A DNA stretch of 64,000 nt from CAG-826 sp964583155 (lineage in GTDB: Bacteria; Bacillota_I; Bacilli_A; RFN20; CAG-826), in NCBI GenBank assembly GCA_964583155.1, contig CAZOUY010000007.1:12395-76394 (forward strand), written 5' to 3'. The position numbers were made by a program, and so were the translations under genes. Below, piece by piece: positions 1-8,893 of the stretch (position 1 is the stretch's first letter; each line of letters begins with the position of its first letter). The notes beneath the pieces are model-generated. The model did not search any database. It saw only the letters and a list, made by a program, of their open reading frames with translations, and was not told the origin of the DNA.

Positions 1-295
1 TTCGCGATAGTGTATCCAAATACCAATAATCACGATAGTCTTTTCGATCCAGCAATTCCTTTTGAATCATAATTTGCAAATCCTTCGGCATCGATTCCAC
101 GGCAGTATTCACTGCCATAATAAAGTTTTCAGGGGCCATTGTAATCTCTTGGCCTGAGCTATTAATATAGCGAATTTGGCGACTTTCACAATCTTTGGCA
201 ATATTTTGATAAATTTTCGCTTTAATATAAAGGCCTCTAATTGCATTTGCTTTAATCTCTAATTGCTCAAATAGTAATTTTTCTTGAATTTTCAT
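1..295 (-). CDS. Hypothetical protein, cut by window edge (N-terminal 98 residues)
   Basis: The reading frame starts at ATG 295-293, six bases after a strong GGAGGT ribosome binding site, and stays open to the window edge, so the C-terminus is missing. The visible part begins MKIQEKLLFEQLEIKANAI and is charged and mostly helical, with no membrane segment or signal peptide. A helical region rich in Asp, Arg and Tyr lies at the cut end. I do not recognise the family. The strong start and clean codon use make it a real gene. It would be transcribed out of the window, away from the GGGtGRT operon. Confidence 0.7.
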   Translation of the reverse strand, partial: MKIQEKLLFEQLEIKANAIRGLYIKAKIYQNIAKDCESRQIRYINSSGQEITMAPENFIMAVNTAVESMPKDLQIMIQKELLDRKDYRDYWYLDTLSR

Positions 296-469
296 ATTGT
301 ACCTCCTATATCGATTAATTACTAATATTAATTTCGTATAAAAAAGCAAAATTCCTTTAAAATATAGAGTAATAAAAATAAAATGCGAAAAAAAACGTCA
401 TTTTTCAAAACAACTTATAAAAAATAGCCCGCTAAAAGATGATCGAATGAATTTCTAAAAATTTATAAA

Positions 470-516
470 ATAAAAAAAATCCTCTTCTTCTAGACTCACC
501 TAGATTTAGAGGATTT
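470..516 (-). terminator. Rho-independent terminator of the NifU-like/GGGtGRT operon
   Basis: A 9-bp stem (AAATCCTCT at 477-485 with AGAGGATTT at 508-516) carries a second inner stem (TCTAG/CTAGA). On the minus strand it runs into a long T tract at 473-480. It sits 20 bases after the GGGtGRT stop codon. Confidence 0.8.
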
Positions 517-536
517 TTCATACTAATTATTGATTG

Positions 537-1538
537 TTATTTAGATAAGGCTTGAAAGACAGAAACAGCACAAGCAACTGTTGCACCGACCATCGGGTTG
601 TTGCCCATACCGATCAATCCCATCATCTCAACATGTGCAGGAACCGAAGAGGAACCGGCAAATTGAGCATCACCATGCATTCTTCCCATCGAATCTGTTA
701 AACCATAGCTTGATGGTCCGGCTGCCATATTATCTGGGTGAAGAGTTCTTCCTGTTCCACCACCGGAAGCAACCGAGAAATATTTTTTATCATGATCATA
801 GCACCATTTCTTATATGTGCCGGCTACTAAATGTTGGAAACGAGTAGGATTAGTTGAGTTACCGGTAATGGAAACATCAACCTTTTCATGCTTCATGATA
901 GCCACGCCTTCGATAACATCGTTAGCACCATAGCAAAGAATTTTTGATCTCTCTCCATCAGAAAATGCCACTGTTCGCACAATTTTTAAGGTTGAGGTTT
1001 GGAAATCATAATCCGTTTCGACATAGGTAAAGCCGTTAATACGGGAAATTATATATGCCGCATCCTTACCAAGACCATTCAAAATAACTCTTAATGGTTC
1101 CTTACGCACCTTATTGGCGGTTCTTGCAATACCGATAGCACCTTCAGCAGCAGCGAAAGATTCATGGCCGGCTAAAAAGCAAAAGCACGAAGTTTCCTCA
1201 CGAAGCAACATCGCGCCTAGATTACCATGACCTAAGCCAACTTCACGTGTTTCTGCGACCGATCCTGGAATGCAAAAAGCTTGTAAGCCGATACCGATTT
1301 TTTCAGAGGCTTCAGCCGCGCTTTGGACATTTTCTTTAATAGCAATAGCGCAACCAAGGGTATAGGCCCATACCGCGTTTTCAAAAGCGATTGGTTGAAT
1401 ACCCTTCACTATTTTTTCAACATCGACACCTTTGGATAAACAAAGCTCGCGAGTTTCTTCAATATTTTTAAAGCCATATTTTTTTAAGCAAGCACCAATC
1501 GTAGCTTCACGACGTTCATAATTTTCAAATAAAGCCAT
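537..1538 (-). CDS. GGGtGRT family protein
   Basis: A 333-residue cytosolic protein carrying the motif that names the family, SGGGTGRTLHP, about 70 residues from the C-terminus. The C-terminal region is Gly- and Met-rich (GLIGMGNNPMVGATVACA). The family's function is unknown to me. What stands out is its pairing with a NifU/IscU-like protein, present here immediately upstream. I chose ATG 1538 over the GTG at 1547 because AGGTGAG overlapping the upstream stop codon is well spaced for it. The two genes are nine bases apart and share one terminator, so they are almost certainly cotranscribed. An iron-sulfur role is inferred from the neighbour only. Confidence 0.85.
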   Translation of the reverse strand: MALFENYERREATIGACLKKYGFKNIEETRELCLSKGVDVEKIVKGIQPIAFENAVWAYTLGCAIAIKENVQSAAEASEKIGIGLQAFCIPGSVAETREVGLGHGNLGAMLLREETSCFCFLAGHESFAAAEGAIGIARTANKVRKEPLRVILNGLGKDAAYIISRINGFTYVETDYDFQTSTLKIVRTVAFSDGERSKILCYGANDVIEGVAIMKHEKVDVSITGNSTNPTRFQHLVAGTYKKWCYDHDKKYFSVASGGGTGRTLHPDNMAAGPSSYGLTDSMGRMHGDAQFAGSSSVPAHVEMMGLIGMGNNPMVGATVACAVSVFQALSK

Positions 1539-1547
1539 TCTTCTCAC

Positions 1548-2249
1548 CTACTCTTTCCGCGGGTCAATATATTTGACCGCTTCATCATATCGACCATATT
1601 GTCCTATGCAACTTTCATAAGCTTCTTTAGGATCTTTCCCGGCTTTAATCGCCGCCATCATTTTGCCTAAATTAACAAAACGATATCCGATAATTTCATT
1701 ATTTTTATCAAGACCGACGCTCAAAACATAGCCTTCAGCCATTTCCAAATAACGAACACCCTTGACTTTCGTACCGAACATGGTGCCGACTTGTGATCGC
1801 AATCCTTTACCTAAATCATCAAGTGAGGATCCCACTGGCAAGCCATCTTCAGAAAAAGCAGTTTGTGTCCGACCATAAACTAATTGCTTAAATATTTCGC
1901 GCATTGCAACATTAATGGCGTCACAAACAAGATCAGTATTCAATGCTTCAAGAATAGTCTTTCCTTGAAGAATTTCAGCCGCCATAGCCGCAGAGTGTGT
2001 CATCCCCGAACATCCAATCGTTTCAACCAAGGCTTCTTCAATAATTCCATCCTTAACGTTTAATGTAAGCTTGCAGGCACCCTGTTGTGGCGCACACCAT
2101 CCAATACCATGACTTAGACCAGAGATATCTTTAATCTCTTTAGAACGAACCCATCGGCCTTCTTCAGGAATCGGTGCCGGTCCATGATCGCATCCTTTAC
2201 GAACACTGCACATTTCATTAACGTCAGCGGTGTAAGTAATTTTACTCAT
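1548..2249 (-). CDS. Iron-sulfur cluster assembly scaffold-like protein (NifU/IscU N-terminal type)
   Basis: A 233-residue protein resembling NifU/IscU scaffolds. Candidate cluster or metal ligands are Cys residues in CSVRKGCDHG near the N-terminus, the GWCAPQQGAC segment, and a GCSGMTHSAAMAAEI segment that matches the family's Gly-Cys-Ser core. The C-terminal third (VLSVGLDKNNEIIGYRFVN) is an extra domain compared with a short IscU. Start ATG 2249 lies seven bases after GGAAGGAG; the upstream in-frame extension lacks a good site and is AT-rich. It is the first gene of a two-gene operon with the GGGtGRT protein. No cysteine desulfurase is nearby, so it may not be the main scaffold of the cell. 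Confidence 0.82.
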   Translation of the reverse strand: MSKITYTADVNEMCSVRKGCDHGPAPIPEEGRWVRSKEIKDISGLSHGIGWCAPQQGACKLTLNVKDGIIEEALVETIGCSGMTHSAAMAAEILQGKTILEALNTDLVCDAINVAMREIFKQLVYGRTQTAFSEDGLPVGSSLDDLGKGLRSQVGTMFGTKVKGVRYLEMAEGYVLSVGLDKNNEIIGYRFVNLGKMMAAIKAGKDPKEAYESCIGQYGRYDEAVKYIDPRKE

Positions 2250-2604
2250 TTTCATTCTCCTTCCATCAAAATAGAATAAATCTACCGTTTTCATGATGGC
2301 ACAACTTGTACATTTTTTCAATAAAAATGTAAAGGGAGATATTTGCATCCATATTAAGTGATGCAAAACACCAATACGATAAATAAAAGCGTCATTCTTT
2401 AATTATCAATTCATGACATAGCAAACATTACATTGCCCAATCGGTGAGTAATGGAAGCGAACGATTCGATATAATTGCAGCAATGCAAAATATAGATATG
2501 ATGAAATGATTATTATTTGAAAGCAAACAAGAAAATGCATGGATATTTTAGTTTACGAAAAATAATTAGTAATTTATAATTAGATAATAAACGAGGAAAT
2601 TCAT
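2250..2604. other. Divergent intergenic region
   Basis: About 350 bases between the NifU-like gene (minus) and the guanylate-kinase-like gene (plus). It holds the two ribosome binding sites at its edges and presumably both promoters. It is very AT-rich and shows no convincing gene or RNA structure. A minus-strand reading frame running to 2366 is only an upstream extension of the NifU-like gene. Confidence 0.5.
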
Positions 2605-3138
2605 ATGATTATTTTAGTTGGAGCATCCGCAAGCGGAAAAACAGAAGTGGCAAAATACTTAGGACATTATTATGGCATCAAAAAAGTGGTGACACACACC
2701 ACTCGTTCCATAAGGAAGAATGAAATTCCCGATGTGGATTATCATTTTGTCGATATGAATACTTTTTTAAAGCTTAAAGAGAATGATGTTTTTGTAGAAA
2801 CCACATTCTATAACGGAAACTATTATGGAACAAGCAAATCGGAAATCGGTGATGAAAAATGTCTGATTGTCGATCCTAATGGTCTAAAATCCTTTCAACA
2901 ACTAAATGACAATCATATTGTAACCTTCTGCCTATTAGCGGATGAACAAAAACGCATTGAACGCATGAGAACACGCGGAGATAATATATTAGATATTCAA
3001 AAAAGAATTGAGGCTGACCGCATTAGCTTTGCCCAATCAAAAATTGAAACGGTTGATTACATTATTGATACCAACAATTTATCTTTAAGCGAAGTTGCTG
3101 AAAAAATCATAAGCCTTTATCGTCATCATTTAGCATAA
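2605..3138 (+). CDS. Guanylate kinase-like P-loop kinase
   Basis: A 177-residue nucleotide kinase with the GMK fold. It has the P-loop GASASGKT at residues 6-13, the GMP-binding TTRSIRKNE segment, DYHFV, and the YYGT motif, all in the usual order. It would phosphorylate GMP or a related nucleotide. It is slightly shorter than housekeeping Gmk (about 200 residues), and the lid region (MRTRGDN) is modest, so it may be a paralogue instead of the essential enzyme. Start ATG 2605 follows GAGGAA. Its 3' end overlaps the convergent HflX-like gene by 32 bases. Confidence 0.8.
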   Translation: MIILVGASASGKTEVAKYLGHYYGIKKVVTHTTRSIRKNEIPDVDYHFVDMNTFLKLKENDVFVETTFYNGNYYGTSKSEIGDEKCLIVDPNGLKSFQQLNDNHIVTFCLLADEQKRIERMRTRGDNILDIQKRIEADRISFAQSKIETVDYIIDTNNLSLSEVAEKIISLYRHHLA

Positions 3139-4357
3139 ATTCTTGCCATTTTTTCCAAAATATCGGGATAAGATAGCCCTCAATTAAGTATCCATCATCC
3201 ATCGCTTTAATGGAAGTTAAATACGCTTCCTTCTTCAATCCATAGAGGTTTTGATCATATGGAAGAAGCATTTTAAATGCTTTCCAATTCTTTGATAGCT
3301 TCGTAAATATTAGCTTGATAATGCTATCAAGATCTTCACCACTAAATAGCGATACGAAAAGACTATTCTCATCGGGAATAAATGGCCAATTATGAAGATT
3401 TTCGCATTTATTATAAATATTAATTGTTGGAATGTCATTTAAGCGGTCAATAATTAAGTACAAAGAAGATAAGTAACCCTCAAGATGATTGTTAACATCA
3501 GTAACATTCACTAGTAAATCCACATCTTTAATTTCCATATAAACCGACCTGTATGCATCATAAATATAACCGGGCGTTATTTGAACAATAAATCCGATAG
3601 TGTCCATACAGATAAATGTCGGATAGTCTTTTAGATCTATCTGTTCCTTCATGGTTTGAAGCTTTTTGGTAAACTTCTTCCCTGATGATTTTTTATTACC
3701 TTTTGATTTACTGGATTTAGATATTAAGGTATTGAAAAGAGTTGTTTTACCCGCATATGGATATCCGATTATCGCAACTACGGGAATATGATAATCGTCA
3801 GTTGAAGGTCGTGGTGCTTTTTGCTGTTTTTCCAGTAATGCTGCTAATTCCTTGCGCTTTTGATTTATGAGATTATCATACTCTTGTAGATTTGCATCAG
3901 TTATCTTTTTCGATTCTTCTTCATCATCACTCACAGACGGATAATGATACTCCCAATCAAATATTCTTTCACGTTGATATTCCAGCTTCGCAATTTCCAC
4001 CTTTAAAGATGATTCCTTCGAAGTAGCGTGTAAAGAAGCTATTTCCAGAATAATATCGTTAAAATCGTAAATCGGCATATCGAATAAATCTAAAAGATTG
4101 CGATACTGTATCGGGGAAAGAGTGTCATTTACGACAATAGCATCAATGATTCCCAAGGCCTTAACTTCTTCATACACCCGATATATTTGGTCTCTATCAA
4201 AATATGACTTATTATTGATAAATGACATTTCCTGAGTGTAATTATGGATAACATCCATCTTCAACATGGCAACTATCTTATTTATTCTTTCATCAGTTCT
4301 TAGCGTAGCACTAAAACCTTCTTTTGGATTAAAGGCAGTTAATACAACAACATTCAT
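3107..4357 (-). CDS. Divergent HflX-like GTPase
   Basis: A 416-residue protein with the HflX layout. The N-terminal domain includes NDTLSPIQYRNLLDLF, matching the HflX 'LSPxQxRNLE' motif. A long charged coiled-coil linker (about 115-180) follows, then a G domain with G1 GYPYAGKTTLFN (198-209), G3 DTIGF (252-256) and G4 NKCE (316-319). HflX normally splits stalled ribosomes. Several landmarks are altered: the Gly/Arg-rich linker motif (GGxGxRGPGE type) is absent, switch I is replaced by a Lys/Ser-rich stretch (213-232), and G4 has NKCE in place of NKxD. I infer a specialised paralogue whose nucleotide specificity or ribosome contact may differ. Start ATG follows AGGTGAG. Confidence 0.75.
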   Translation of the reverse strand: MNVVVLTAFNPKEGFSATLRTDERINKIVAMLKMDVIHNYTQEMSFINNKSYFDRDQIYRVYEEVKALGIIDAIVVNDTLSPIQYRNLLDLFDMPIYDFNDIILEIASLHATSKESSLKVEIAKLEYQRERIFDWEYHYPSVSDDEEESKKITDANLQEYDNLINQKRKELAALLEKQQKAPRPSTDDYHIPVVAIIGYPYAGKTTLFNTLISKSSKSKGNKKSSGKKFTKKLQTMKEQIDLKDYPTFICMDTIGFIVQITPGYIYDAYRSVYMEIKDVDLLVNVTDVNNHLEGYLSSLYLIIDRLNDIPTINIYNKCENLHNWPFIPDENSLFVSLFSGEDLDSIIKLIFTKLSKNWKAFKMLLPYDQNLYGLKKEAYLTSIKAMDDGYLIEGYLIPIFWKKWQEFMLNDDDKGL

Positions 4358-4387
4358 AATGCACTCACCTTTTAGATTATAGCATAT

Positions 4388-4822
4388 TTAAGTTACGATG
4401 TCTTCTACTCCGGCCGGCGATGTGCTCTTTAATAAAGCAATATATCTAATTATTAATGCGATTATGATCAAAATAAGCGAAATTAAAAATGCTAGATTTT
4501 CATCTGTCGGATTATTCTTATACTCAAGCCATCCACGATAAGCAAAATATGAAGTCGCAATAAGAACTAACAAAACAGCAATCTCGGCATCTTTCATAAT
4601 GCTTTGTGCCGTGGCTTGATTGCCCTGTCCACGTATTATTTTTATTCTTTTTATAATAAGCGCGATACCTAAGATATTGGCGATAATGATAAGACATAAG
4701 AAAAAAATGTCAAGATGAAGACGCCGTAACGCCTCTTCATCAATAGCGTTTTCGGTATTGATATATCCATCATTTTGATAACCATCACTATAATTACAAT
4801 AATCTCCACCTTGATTATACAT
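4388..4822 (-). CDS. Small integral membrane protein, unknown
   Basis: About 144 residues. The polar N-terminus is rich in Tyr, Asn, Asp and Gly (roughly 1-35), followed by three hydrophobic segments: IFFLCLIIIANILGIALII, AVLLVLIATSYFAY and FLISLILIIIALIIRYIALL. ATG 4822 has GAGG six bases upstream and is preferred over an in-frame TTG at 4834. It lies 30 bases before the HflX-like gene on the same strand and about 40 bases after the ABC-F gene, so the three may be cotranscribed. I do not recognise the family. Confidence 0.65.
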   Translation of the reverse strand: MYNQGGDYCNYSDGYQNDGYINTENAIDEEALRRLHLDIFFLCLIIIANILGIALIIKRIKIIRGQGNQATAQSIMKDAEIAVLLVLIATSYFAYRGWLEYKNNPTDENLAFLISLILIIIALIIRYIALLKSTSPAGVEDIVT

Positions 4823-4860
4823 ATATTGCCTCAACTAATCATATGAAGATGACAAATATA

Positions 4861-6438
4861 TTATGATTTATACAAAGTATCTAAAAATTCATCATACCCC
4901 ATTTTCCGATCAATCACTTGATTTCCATCAATATATATAATGCGATTAACTACTGTACTTAATATTTCATGATCATGCGTCGTTAATAATAAGACACCCT
5001 TATAGTTTATCAAGCCTTTATTTAAAGCGGTGATAGCCTCCAAATCAAGATGATTAGTCGGTTCATCTAAAAGCAAAACATTTCCGGATGTCAACATGCA
5101 ACGTGCCATCATACACCGAACCTTTTCGCCACCGGAAAGGACATTGACGCTTTTTAAGGCTTCCTCGCCAGAAAAAAGCATTCTGCCCAGCCAGCCTCTG
5201 ATATATGATTCATGCTGATCTTGTGAAAATGGTCTAAGCCAATCCACTAAGCTCTCATTTCCTTGGAAATATGATGAAGAGTCTTGAGGAAGATATGTCG
5301 GAGTAACCGTGATTCCAAATTTAAAATGACCTTGATCGGCCGTTTCTTGCCCCATTAATATTTTAAAGAGGGTGGTAATAACCAAGCTATTTTTACAGAT
5401 AAAGGCCACTTTATCGCCACGATTTAGAGTAAAACTCAAATTCTCAAAAAGGCCCTTTTTAGTCAAATTGATAACTTCTAAAACATCTTGTCCTAATTCC
5501 CTTTCAAATTTAAAGTCAATAAACGGATAGCGTCTTGATGAAGGTTGAATATCCTCGAGATTAATTTTTTCCAATTCCTTTTTACGAGATGTGGCTTGCT
5601 TTGATTTAGCGGCGTTGGCAGCAAAGCGAGTGATAAACGCCTCTAATTCTTTAATTCGCGCTTCTTTCTTGGCATTTGTGTCTTTAGCTTGCTTTAGCAG
5701 TAGCTGTGATGATTCATACCAAAAATCATAATTACCAACATACATCGAAATCTTACCAAAATCGATATCTAAAATTCGGGTGCAAACTTTATTTAAAAAA
5801 TGACGGTCATGGCTAACAATAATGACAGTATTATCAAAATTATATAAAAAGTTTTCAAGCCATATGGTGCTTAGGGCATCCAAATTATTTGTAGGCTCAT
5901 CTAACAACAAAATATCCGGATTTCCAAACAAAGCCTGCGCTAAAAGGACTTTAACCTTTATTTTACTATCTAAATTTTCCATTAACTGATCTTGGAGTTC
6001 ATCATAAACTCCTAAAGCATTTAATAAAGTTCGGGCATTGCTTTCGGCTTCATATCCATCCATATCCGCAAATTCCATTTCTAGCTCGGCGGCCCTAATG
6101 CCATCTTCCTCATTAAAATCCGGTTTAGCGTATAAAGCATCTTTTTCTTTCTGAACAGCAATTAAGCGTGGATAGCCTTCCAAAACGGTATCCACCGCTG
6201 AAAGATGATCGTAAGCATTTTGATTCTGTTTAAGAATAGATAAACGTTCATTATTGGAAACAATAACTTCGCCCTTATTAGGCTCCAATTCACCAGATAA
6301 AACCTTTAAAAACGTTGATTTCCCGGCTCCATTAGCACCGATAATACCATAGCAATGGCCCTTTTGAAAGGTCAAATTAACTTCTTTAAAAAGCGTGCGT
6401 CCACCAAATTGTATGGTCACATTACGTACTTCTAGCAT
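4861..6438 (-). CDS. ABC-F family ATPase (YkpA/YbiT-like)
   Basis: A 525-residue soluble twin ABC protein without membrane segments. The first cassette has Walker A GANGAGKST and Walker B LLLDEPTNNLD; the second has the signature LSGGEKVR and Walker B LLLDEPTNHLD. A charged linker (about 240-300, LLLKQAKDTNAKKEARIKEL) joins them. ABC-F proteins bind the ribosomal E site and act in translation or antibiotic protection. The second Walker A reads CKNSLVITTLF and lacks the invariant Lys. I recall similar degeneracy in YkpA-type relatives, so this may be a family trait. The gene starts two bases before the SDR stop and likely follows it in one operon. Confidence 0.88.
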   Translation of the reverse strand: MLEVRNVTIQFGGRTLFKEVNLTFQKGHCYGIIGANGAGKSTFLKVLSGELEPNKGEVIVSNNERLSILKQNQNAYDHLSAVDTVLEGYPRLIAVQKEKDALYAKPDFNEEDGIRAAELEMEFADMDGYEAESNARTLLNALGVYDELQDQLMENLDSKIKVKVLLAQALFGNPDILLLDEPTNNLDALSTIWLENFLYNFDNTVIIVSHDRHFLNKVCTRILDIDFGKISMYVGNYDFWYESSQLLLKQAKDTNAKKEARIKELEAFITRFAANAAKSKQATSRKKELEKINLEDIQPSSRRYPFIDFKFERELGQDVLEVINLTKKGLFENLSFTLNRGDKVAFICKNSLVITTLFKILMGQETADQGHFKFGITVTPTYLPQDSSSYFQGNESLVDWLRPFSQDQHESYIRGWLGRMLFSGEEALKSVNVLSGGEKVRCMMARCMLTSGNVLLLDEPTNHLDLEAITALNKGLINYKGVLLLTTHDHEILSTVVNRIIYIDGNQVIDRKMGYDEFLDTLYKS

Positions 6439-6439
6439 C

Positions 6440-7354
6440 TTATTCCGTTACCTCTTTATTCTCTATAATTTTCATGGTTTCTTCCATCAAGCGATCGACA
6501 TTTTGAAAAACGTGTTTTGGAAGCTTCCTTTTCTTAGGAAAGCCTCGCCACTCACCAAGACCACGGGGCCCTAAAACCGTTCCATTTTCAAAATGATCAC
6601 AGCATACTAAATTAACAATACCGAGCGAAGCCTTTTGTGGTGAATGCGTAAAAAGAGGCAAAACCGAATGTGCTAAAGACATAAACCATTTCGGAAAACG
6701 GGTATCCGATGAAGAAAAAATATTAGTAGAAGCTACTCCCGGATGCATTAGATAAACTCTAAGCTTTGTTTTCTTCTGATAAGCTAAAAATAATTTAGCA
6801 ACACATATCTTCGAAATCCCGTAGCTTTTATTTGTGCTCTTTCCCTCTTGTGTTAAAAATTTATAATCCTTGATTTTGTGAAATTTATATGTCAATGAAG
6901 AAACAAAGATAATTTTTCCTTGTGCATTTTTCTCTAAAAAAGGTAAGATCCTTTCCAAAAAATAAAACGCTCCTAAATAGTTTGTCCCAATCGTCAATGG
7001 AAATCCATCAGCGGTAAATTGATTAGGAGCAGGATGATAAATTCCCGCATTAAGAATCGTAGCGTCGATATAATCGTATTTCTCTTTAATTTGTGAAACA
7101 AATCGATCTATACTCGCAAAGGATGCCTGATCATATTGAAATACTGTTATCTTAGCAGAGGGAAAAAGCTTCAATATAGCTTCCTTTGCTTTTTCAGCTT
7201 TCACCAAATTGCGGCAAGCAAAAATCAATTCTGCCCCCTTAGAGACTAAAATCTTGGCGGCCTCAAAACCGATGCCACTATTAGCCCCGGTTATTAAAAC
7301 TCTTTTATGTGAACAAAGAGGTATATTCTTTTCAATATATTTACTAATTTTCAT
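6440..7354 (-). CDS. Short-chain dehydrogenase/reductase
   Basis: A 304-residue NAD(P)-dependent oxidoreductase of the retinol-dehydrogenase/protochlorophyllide-reductase-like SDR branch. It has cofactor motif TGANSGIG (22-29), structural NAG (LNAGIY), catalytic Ser in FVSSLTY, and the YGISK catalytic Tyr-Lys pair. The substrate cannot be told. It overlaps the end of the MATE gene by 11 bases, so translation is probably coupled, and it is followed two bases later by the ABC-F gene. Confidence 0.85.
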   Translation of the reverse strand: MKISKYIEKNIPLCSHKRVLITGANSGIGFEAAKILVSKGAELIFACRNLVKAEKAKEAILKLFPSAKITVFQYDQASFASIDRFVSQIKEKYDYIDATILNAGIYHPAPNQFTADGFPLTIGTNYLGAFYFLERILPFLEKNAQGKIIFVSSLTYKFHKIKDYKFLTQEGKSTNKSYGISKICVAKLFLAYQKKTKLRVYLMHPGVASTNIFSSSDTRFPKWFMSLAHSVLPLFTHSPQKASLGIVNLVCCDHFENGTVLGPRGLGEWRGFPKKRKLPKHVFQNVDRLMEETMKIIENKEVTE

Positions 7355-8804
7355 TACAATAATCGCGATTCCCTTTCAAACTTCTTTCATACCATTTTAC
7401 CCTATGAAAAAGAGAAAAAGCAACCACCCCTCTTATAATTTCGACAACTCGCTCTCCTAAAAAGATGAGCATAATTAAATTTGGAGTCAAAGATAATGCC
7501 GAAAGTAAATCGCTGAAGAACTGATTTTGCAAAAATAAATTATTATTAATGAAGACGAAGATCACTACTAATGGCACTTTAATCAAATAGGCAGGTAAGA
7601 TATTAATCCATAAATTACTTTTCGTATATCCGCTAGAGCGCAAAATAAACATGATGTTCTGAGAATAAAAAAGTAAAGGCATCGTAAAAGTTTGCAATAG
7701 AAATACTTGTACAAAAAATATATTTTTCTCGGTTATCGATTGATAAATAGGTAGAAAAACCAACATCATCAGTGAGAGACCAAGCGAAAAAACAATTATG
7801 TAACTCAATAGGTACCGCCCATTATTTTTAGCCTCCTCCACCTTATTTTGACCAATCGGTTCACCAATAAAGATCGCGGTGGCTGTCCCCATCCCACCAA
7901 TAATAGCGTAGCAAACATCAACTACTTGTTGTGTAAAAGTAATTGCCGAAATTTCCTTTATGGATGCCTGTTGGATTTTGGCATAGGCCATAAACATCAT
8001 GATCGTCAACGCCTCTTGTAGAAGCTGCGATAAAAAGACCGGCCATCCCTTATGAAAAATGTTTTTCATCATTTCGCGATAGTGTTTCGTCGTCATGAAT
8101 CCGTTCACAACAGTATTTTGACGATGGTAGGCGATAAGCAATATCCCCATTTCTATTATTCTCGTAATTAAAAAGGACCACGCCACCCCGATCGTTCCTA
8201 AGGAAGTAAAATATAGAAAACAAGACGAAAGTCCCGCATGAAAGACAAACGATATTCCCGTCGCCAAAAGAGGTATCTTAGTCATTTTAAGATTGCGGAG
8301 CATGTAAGTTATACCGTGCGTTATCGAAAGTGGTATCAAAGAAAAAATGATAATCAAATAAAAGCGCTCACTATGCGCCATATAATCGCTATCAACATTA
8401 TGATATTTATAAAACGCTTGAACAATTTGATGTCTAAAAATCACTCCTAAGATCACAAAAAGAAACGCAAAAAGCATTGAAAAAATAATATTGGCTTTAG
8501 CTGTTTCTTTCATTTTCTGTTCTTCTTTAGCACCATTATATTGGGCAAAAAACAAAGAACAGGTAATTGAAATCGCCATTAATAAAGCGTTCATGGAAAT
8601 AAAAAAACGATTTCCTATTTGAATAGACAATAAAACTTCCGAAGCATCCATTCCTAAACTATTTTTGGCCCAATTCCCAATAAGTAAGGTTTGCAAAAAG
8701 GCCATTCCCGTCGATAATAACTGCTGCAAGGCAATGGGAAAGACTAGCTGTATTAATTCTTTATAAAATTTTATAGGGGCAAAAAATTTTTTTCTAATAA
8801 CCAT
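7344..8804 (-). CDS. MATE family efflux transporter
   Basis: A 486-residue membrane protein with about twelve hydrophobic segments arranged as two related halves, typical of MATE exporters. The N-terminal part, LIQLVFPIALQQLLSTGMAF, matches the family's first helix, and QLLQEALTIMMF starts the second half. MATE proteins expel cationic drugs or metabolites using Na+ or H+ gradients. ATG 8804 follows AGGTGAA. The gene lies downstream of an AraC regulator on the same strand but is separated from it by a strong terminator. Confidence 0.88.
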   Translation of the reverse strand: MVIRKKFFAPIKFYKELIQLVFPIALQQLLSTGMAFLQTLLIGNWAKNSLGMDASEVLLSIQIGNRFFISMNALLMAISITCSLFFAQYNGAKEEQKMKETAKANIIFSMLFAFLFVILGVIFRHQIVQAFYKYHNVDSDYMAHSERFYLIIIFSLIPLSITHGITYMLRNLKMTKIPLLATGISFVFHAGLSSCFLYFTSLGTIGVAWSFLITRIIEMGILLIAYHRQNTVVNGFMTTKHYREMMKNIFHKGWPVFLSQLLQEALTIMMFMAYAKIQQASIKEISAITFTQQVVDVCYAIIGGMGTATAIFIGEPIGQNKVEEAKNNGRYLLSYIIVFSLGLSLMMLVFLPIYQSITEKNIFFVQVFLLQTFTMPLLFYSQNIMFILRSSGYTKSNLWINILPAYLIKVPLVVIFVFINNNLFLQNQFFSDLLSALSLTPNLIMLIFLGERVVEIIRGVVAFSLFHRVKWYERSLKGNRDYCNEN

Positions 8805-8847
8805 AATGTATATTCACCTACATATATTATGGTTAATCTGCTTCAAT

Positions 8848-8882
8848 TTAAAAAAAAGATCATAAGATTAAATCTTATGATC
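8848..8882 (-). terminator. Terminator of the AraC-type regulator gene
   Basis: A perfect 12-bp stem, GATCATAAGATT (8858-8869) with AATCTTATGATC (8871-8882), followed on the minus strand by seven or more T. It sits between the regulator stop and the MATE promoter, so the two are separate transcripts. Confidence 0.9.
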
Positions 8883-8893
8883 CTAACACCTCT

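Noticed and set aside
581..847. Plus-strand frame inside the GGGtGRT gene
   Set aside because: A shadow of a well-supported gene on the other strand; no start signal. The same applies to the many frames opposite feoB, pepF, the P-type ATPases and GH53.
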